NCBI RefSeq assembly: GCF_016808335.1
Contig: NC_053144.1
Location: 18,088,403 to 18,152,402, forward strand
Source of the DNA: Panicum virgatum
Taxonomy: Eukaryota; Streptophyta; Magnoliopsida; Poales; Poaceae
Reading direction: 5' to 3'
Length of the DNA: 64,000 nucleotides
The first letter of the stretch is position 1. Each line of letters begins with the position of its first letter. The position numbers were made by a program, and so were the translations under genes. The notes under the pieces are model-generated. The model was not told where the DNA came from. It worked only from the letters and a program-made list of their open reading frames with translations, and ran no database searches. Of the stretch, positions 60,267 through 64,000 are shown one piece after another.

Positions 60267-60459
60267 GGTTTGCTCGGTTGGATGTTAAAATATAGATATG
60301 TCAAAGTCTAGGCATGTTATTTTTTTAATCAAAACTTTAGCAAATTTGGATAACGCTTTGGTTAACTTGTTATTTTTTTAGATTCCAACTAAATAAGTGC
60401 CAAAATTTATAATTTATCTATATTTTAACACGTCTACTTAGTACCCAACCAAGACAACC
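60267..60459. mobile_element. Small MITE-like element
   Basis: The left end GGTTTGCTCGGTTGG and the reversed right end GGTTGTCTTGGTTGG are imperfect inverted repeats. Both are followed at differing distance by GTTAAAATATAGATA. It is 193 bp; target-site duplication is not clear. It lies in the upstream region of TIM23. Confidence 0.6.
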
Positions 60460-60784
60460 GTATCGACGTCTCGTCTATATGAAAAAGGCGGAATGAATTA
60501 TTAACAACATTAGGGTTTTTTTCTGTTTGTCAGCATCAGCGGTCGATATGCCGTCTGCCGATTTCATGATTTGATCCTCTGTTTTCGGTGAATCATTCGA
60601 GAAATCTTAGCAGAAAAATCCCTCGCCCCGAAAGTTCCTGATGCTGCCAATAAAATACCGCTCCCTGGAGGGTCCTCTTCGCAAAAGGCGGCTGCCTCCT
60701 AAAGCGAGCTCCCTTGCCGTACCTTTCTTCCTTCCCCTTGTTTCCCGGCCCCCGCCTCCCGCCTCCCGCCGCCGACCACGCACC

Positions 60785-60792
60785 AAACCCTA
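60785..60792 (+). promoter_or_regulatory. Telo-box in the TIM23 leader
   Basis: AAACCCTA lies 23 bp before the ATG of TIM23. This motif is common near the start of plant genes for ribosomal and organelle-import proteins expressed in dividing cells. Confidence 0.5.
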
Positions 60793-60814
60793 GCCGCCTC
60801 ACCCTACCGCCGCC

Positions 60815-61405
60815 ATGGCCGACCCGCGGATGTTCCCGTCAGGATCCGACGACCGCGCCGGATCCTCCGAGGCCGGCCGCCGTCTGTACAACCCGTACCA
60901 GGACCTCAACATGCCCTACAGCTACCGGACCCTCTACGACCTCCCCACCTCGCCAGAGTTCCTCTTCATTGAGGAGGAACGGGTGCAGCGCCGCTCGTGG
61001 GGCGAGAACCTCACCTTCTACACGGGGGTCGGGTACCTCTCTGGCGCCGTCGGCGGCGCCGCCCTGGGCCTGCGCGACGCCGCCAGGGGCGCCGAGCCCG
61101 GGGAGACCGCCAAGATCCGCGCCAACCGCGTGCTCAACTCCTGCGGCAGCTCCGGTCGCCGCGTCGGCAACACGCTGGGCGTCATCGGGCTCATGTACGC
61201 CGGGATTGAGAGCGCCATGGTCGCGGCCCGCGACCGCGACGATTGGATCAACAGCGTCGCTGCCGGGCTCGGCACCGGCGCGCTCTTCCGCGCCGCCAAC
61301 GGCCCGCGGTCCGCCGTCGTCGCGGGCGCCCTCGGTGGGATCCTCGCCGCGGCCGCCACGGGGGGCAAGCAGCTCGCCAAGCGATACGTGCCTACTGTCA
61401 TATGA
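60815..61405 (+). CDS. TIM23: Mitochondrial import inner membrane translocase TIM23
   Basis: An intronless gene of 196 codons encodes the channel subunit of the presequence translocase in the inner mitochondrial membrane. The start is in a strong context (GCCGCC before ATGGCC). Visible features: the N-terminal intermembrane-space part with RLYNPYQDLNMPYSYRTLYD and LPTSPEFLF, then RRSWGENLTFYTGVGYLSGA leading into the first of four hydrophobic segments. The Tim17/22/23 family pattern follows: RANRVLNSCGSSGRRVGNTL, GLMYAGIESAM, AAGLGTGALFRA and GALGGILAA, with the C-terminus KQLAKRYVP. Length and motif order match plant TIM23 closely. The TIM17 and TIM22 alternatives fit less well because of the YNPYQ and LPTSPEFLF N-terminus. 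The MOT2-like gene to the right converges on it. Confidence 0.93.
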   Translation: MADPRMFPSGSDDRAGSSEAGRRLYNPYQDLNMPYSYRTLYDLPTSPEFLFIEEERVQRRSWGENLTFYTGVGYLSGAVGGAALGLRDAARGAEPGETAKIRANRVLNSCGSSGRRVGNTLGVIGLMYAGIESAMVAARDRDDWINSVAAGLGTGALFRAANGPRSAVVAGALGGILAAAATGGKQLAKRYVPTVI

Positions 61406-62760
61406 TCGCGTCTGTGGTAGGAACAATGAAACAATCTGTCCCAAAAAAAATTCGAAGTAGTCTTTTTTTTTTTGTTCGTGTTATGATCTTCAGGCTAGCA
61501 ACTCCATCGTTGAAGTGCTTTACCTTCTCCGTCCGAATGATAAATCCATGCTGTGCTAGTCACTTGAGAGCATAGTCTGGATGGGAACTTTTGATCTGCA
61601 TTGCAATGTAACACCATGCTCAATGAAAGAACATGCATTGTACTTGGCGTTGCTGAGCAATAAGAGCTGATCCTTTTGAGTTTTGAGTCTCAGGAAATGT
61701 TTGCCGTCGTGCTTTTCGTTGAGAAAGAGCTGGAGTGTGCTAAATATGAATTGCTAGGTCCTTCAATCTGTTCTGTGTGTTCTTCTGTCCCCGGATCTTA
61801 ATGAAATGGTCAATTGATAAACGATCGACATCTTGAGTTTGCACTAGTGTAATCTATCTTTGAAAGTTAACAAAACAAAGTATGCTGGTTCGATATCAGT
61901 ACTTGCATATATTGTTTTGGTGAATGTGAAGGAAAAAACATTTGTTTGATCTGATCAACAGTTTGTGAGCTGAACTAAATGATGACAAGATCTGATATGC
62001 TGCTGTAGTCTCTTTCAAAGAGTATTTGGTTAACATTTAACCAATTTGATTCAGAAACACGGAAGTACGAAGTACAGGCTGAATGTCTCCACTCTGCACC
62101 TTTATTTCTATTTCTTTCCCCCATGCAATACCATTATCGCTGATCAAACCCATCAGCAAGAAAGAAATTACTGGTCAGAGGGAACAAATTCAAGACAATG
62201 TATCGGACAGTAAGATCAGAAGCTCCGTACCAATTACAGCGCTTAATGACAACAGCTTGAATGAAAATGTTCTGCTACATTGCAAAATTCAACAGGCAAT
62301 CGGCATATCTCCTGTATAACCGCAGAAAACAGGAAGTGAGTATAACCGCAGATCCACAGACCCACAGTATTTGAGATGACAGAAGATGGAGTCAAACGCC
62401 TACCGACAGCCTTTTTATATTACTCAGCGTTTGCATCCTAAATAGAGGATGCATGCTCCATCATAATTTGGCATTTTGAATACAAATATCGAACCTATGA
62501 GCAAACATAAGAAGCAAAAAAAAGGGGTGACTATGCCAAGCTCTACTCTGCCGTGTATAGCTCAATAGTCAAGACCCAGCTACATCATGTTCCCTGTCCT
62601 CACAAAACTGGAAACTGCACGAGCACCAATCCTAACAGACACATTAAACCGAGTTCCATTACAGCCTTCTGATGTTGATGTTATTCAGCATCCTCGTGGG
62701 AAGAAGTCCAGGATTGGGGCCATGTTGATCTTCAATTCGCTTCTGTGGTCATGCTGTTTT
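61406..62760. other. Convergent 3' flanks of TIM23 and the MOT2-like gene
   Basis: The TIM23 3'UTR probably ends within about 250 bp after the stop. The 3'UTR of the minus-strand transporter probably occupies part of 62080-62760. Nothing else is recognised. Confidence 0.45.
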
Positions 62761-64000
62761 CTAAGGGTTCAGAGGCTCGTCTTCTGCATTCATCTCTACC
62801 GCTTCTGCAAGAAATTTTATCCAATGGTTAGAAAATTTTATCCAATGGTTAGAAATCAATAAGACATGCATCTGATTCGGAGGTGGAAAAAATGGCCTTT
62901 ATTGTAGTAACATAGAACGAGGTGAACATACTTGTCGACTTGTGAAGATCAGAGACAACCATTAACCGCCTCTGCAAGATTACTGCCATGAAAAGGAAAA
63001 TGGAGCACATGCCAAACATGACAGTGATTGGGAATGCATTTACCTGCAGAACGAAATTTGTAAACTTTTATTTATCCACATGTTCCGTTTGAGCAAGTTT
63101 ATGACTTCCTTGAGCTCCTCCAAGTTTAGTAAACAAAACACACGAATCCGGAAATTAAGGAGGTTTGTTTGTTGCTTACATTGTATAGTACCACACAAAC
63201 AAACAGGTTGAGTGGTATACGGAAAAAGTTCATGATTGTGCTTCTTGCCTCCTCAGGGATATATTGAGATCTCATCTTCATGATTGATGGCCAACATATA
63301 CCAACACATGACTCAAATGTACAGAAACCGAGAAGCTGCAGACAGCCTCCTAATGAAATGCTACCACCTTTCTCCGAGGAGGGAGGTACTAGGAACTGTA
63401 GAGCATAAACAGGCAACATTGACATCCAAATTCTTGAGGGAGAAAGAAAGAAACTGAACATTGCGATCAAAAGACTTACATTCGTCACAACAGGGAGGAA
63501 AAGAGTAAAGGCTGATGCTGAAAACACGATTTGCATATAACCTTCAACCTTCATCTTCCGAGCTAATAGACGAGAAGCAATTGAGCTACCCAGCATCGAG
63601 GAGAGCATGAATGTAGCAAATATGAAGCCATGAGGAATTTCTTCATCATTTGGGCTCAAAGCAGGAGTCCACAGGAAAACAAAAGTATACATTGAACCCT
63701 CAAACAAGGACTGTATGGCTCCAAGCAATGCAATCTTTTCATCTGAAATTTCATGAGAGTTCCTTCCATTGTCAATATTAAGTTCACTAAATTTATTAAA
63801 CAACTTTCTATGCTAGGAAGGTTAAAACTACCTGAAGCAATGGCTTTAGCTGCAACCTTGAACTGGGTCATCAAGTCCTTGCTGTCAGATGAATCTCCAT
63901 AATTCTCACCCCATGATGATAAGATAATTGCCATTCCTATTGCTAGGAAGCAAGCAGCAGCATCAAATGGAGCCACAGGGCCAAAACCCATGTTATCAGC
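62761..64000 (-). CDS. MFSD5/MOT2-like major facilitator (putative molybdate-anion transporter), 3' part
   Basis: The gene runs off the right edge; its 5' exons are missing. Exons on the minus strand: 63832-64000 (partial), 63480-63742, 63180-63395, 62932-63043 and 62761-62804 (TAG), all GT-AG with matching phases. The protein shows MFS-like membrane segments: FGPVAPFDAAACFLAIGMAI, then SLFEGSMYTFVFLWTPAL, FATFMLSSMLGSSIASRLLA, LQLLGFCTFESCVGICWPS, and the very conserved MRSQYIPEEARSTIMNFFRI followed by PLNLFVCVVLYN. The C-terminus is short and polar, ending EDEPLNP. These blocks match the plant family related to MFSD5 and algal MOT2, described as molybdate-anion transporters. The molybdate role in this plant protein is inferred only. 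An alternative acceptor at 63431 would retain 12 extra codons. Confidence 0.85.
62811..62851. repeat. Two-copy 20-bp tandem repeat in the MOT2-like intron
   Basis: GAAATTTTATCCAATGGTTA is followed directly by the same sequence with one extra A. It lies just upstream (on the minus strand) of the last exon's acceptor, within the intron. Confidence 0.85.

Noticed and set aside
1..64000. CRISPR arrays, operons, prokaryotic mobile elements or biosynthetic cluster
   Set aside because: The window is plant nuclear DNA. The single P450 has no neighbouring terpene synthase or transferase, so no metabolic gene cluster is supported.

Overview
The window is nuclear DNA from a flowering plant, almost certainly a grass and most likely a panicoid one. 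Nearly every gene has spliced exons with GT-AG borders. GC content splits sharply between genes: the F-box, LEA and TIM23 genes and P450 exon 1 are very GC-rich, while VIRILIZER, BAC1 and ATG9 are AT-leaning. The intergenic space carries typical grass repeats: Stowaway and Tourist-like MITEs, a SINE and a chromovirus LTR retrotransposon. No prokaryotic features (operons, CRISPR, IS elements) are present. The species cannot be fixed from sequence alone.

Layout. 1-17.1 kb: the 3' part of a multi-exon gene for VIRILIZER, a scaffold of the m6A mRNA methyltransferase complex, on the plus strand. Its middle (6248-11266) is repeated in tandem at 11270-16266, and the second copy carries scattered homopolymer indels. 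17.9-18.5 kb: an intronless LEA_2/NHL-type membrane protein (minus). 20.1-22.6 kb: BAC1-like mitochondrial basic amino acid carrier, eight exons (minus). 23.5-28.6 kb: autophagy protein ATG9, nine coding exons plus a probable 5'UTR intron (minus). 29.4-32.4 kb: intergenic, with a MITE and an antisense LTR fragment. 32.4-48.8 kb: a degenerate Ty3/Gypsy chromovirus with 3.2-3.3 kb LTRs, whose reverse transcriptase is split by a 4.2 kb solo LTR flanked by a perfect 5-bp target-site duplication. 49.0-49.2 kb: a tRNA-derived SINE. 49.8-52.8 kb: a two-exon CYP76-like cytochrome P450 with two MITEs in its intron. 53.4-55.6 kb: a T-rich repeat region. 55.9-57.1 kb (plus) and 58.2-59.3 kb (minus): a convergent pair of F-box/DUF295 genes. 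60.8-61.4 kb: TIM23, the inner-membrane protein import channel (plus). 62.8 kb to the right edge: the 3' part of an MFSD5/MOT2-like transporter (minus).

The genes are independent eukaryotic loci and do not form a pathway or cluster. Several encode organelle or membrane functions (BAC1, TIM23, ATG9, MOT2-like), but nothing in the sequence shows co-regulation. The two most notable structures are the exon-bearing tandem duplication in VIRILIZER, which as written leaves no complete reading frame and looks more like an assembly join than biology, and the nested retrotransposon. I saw no convincing new biological system. All exon borders come from reading frame continuity, GT-AG signals and remembered family sequences, not from transcripts.
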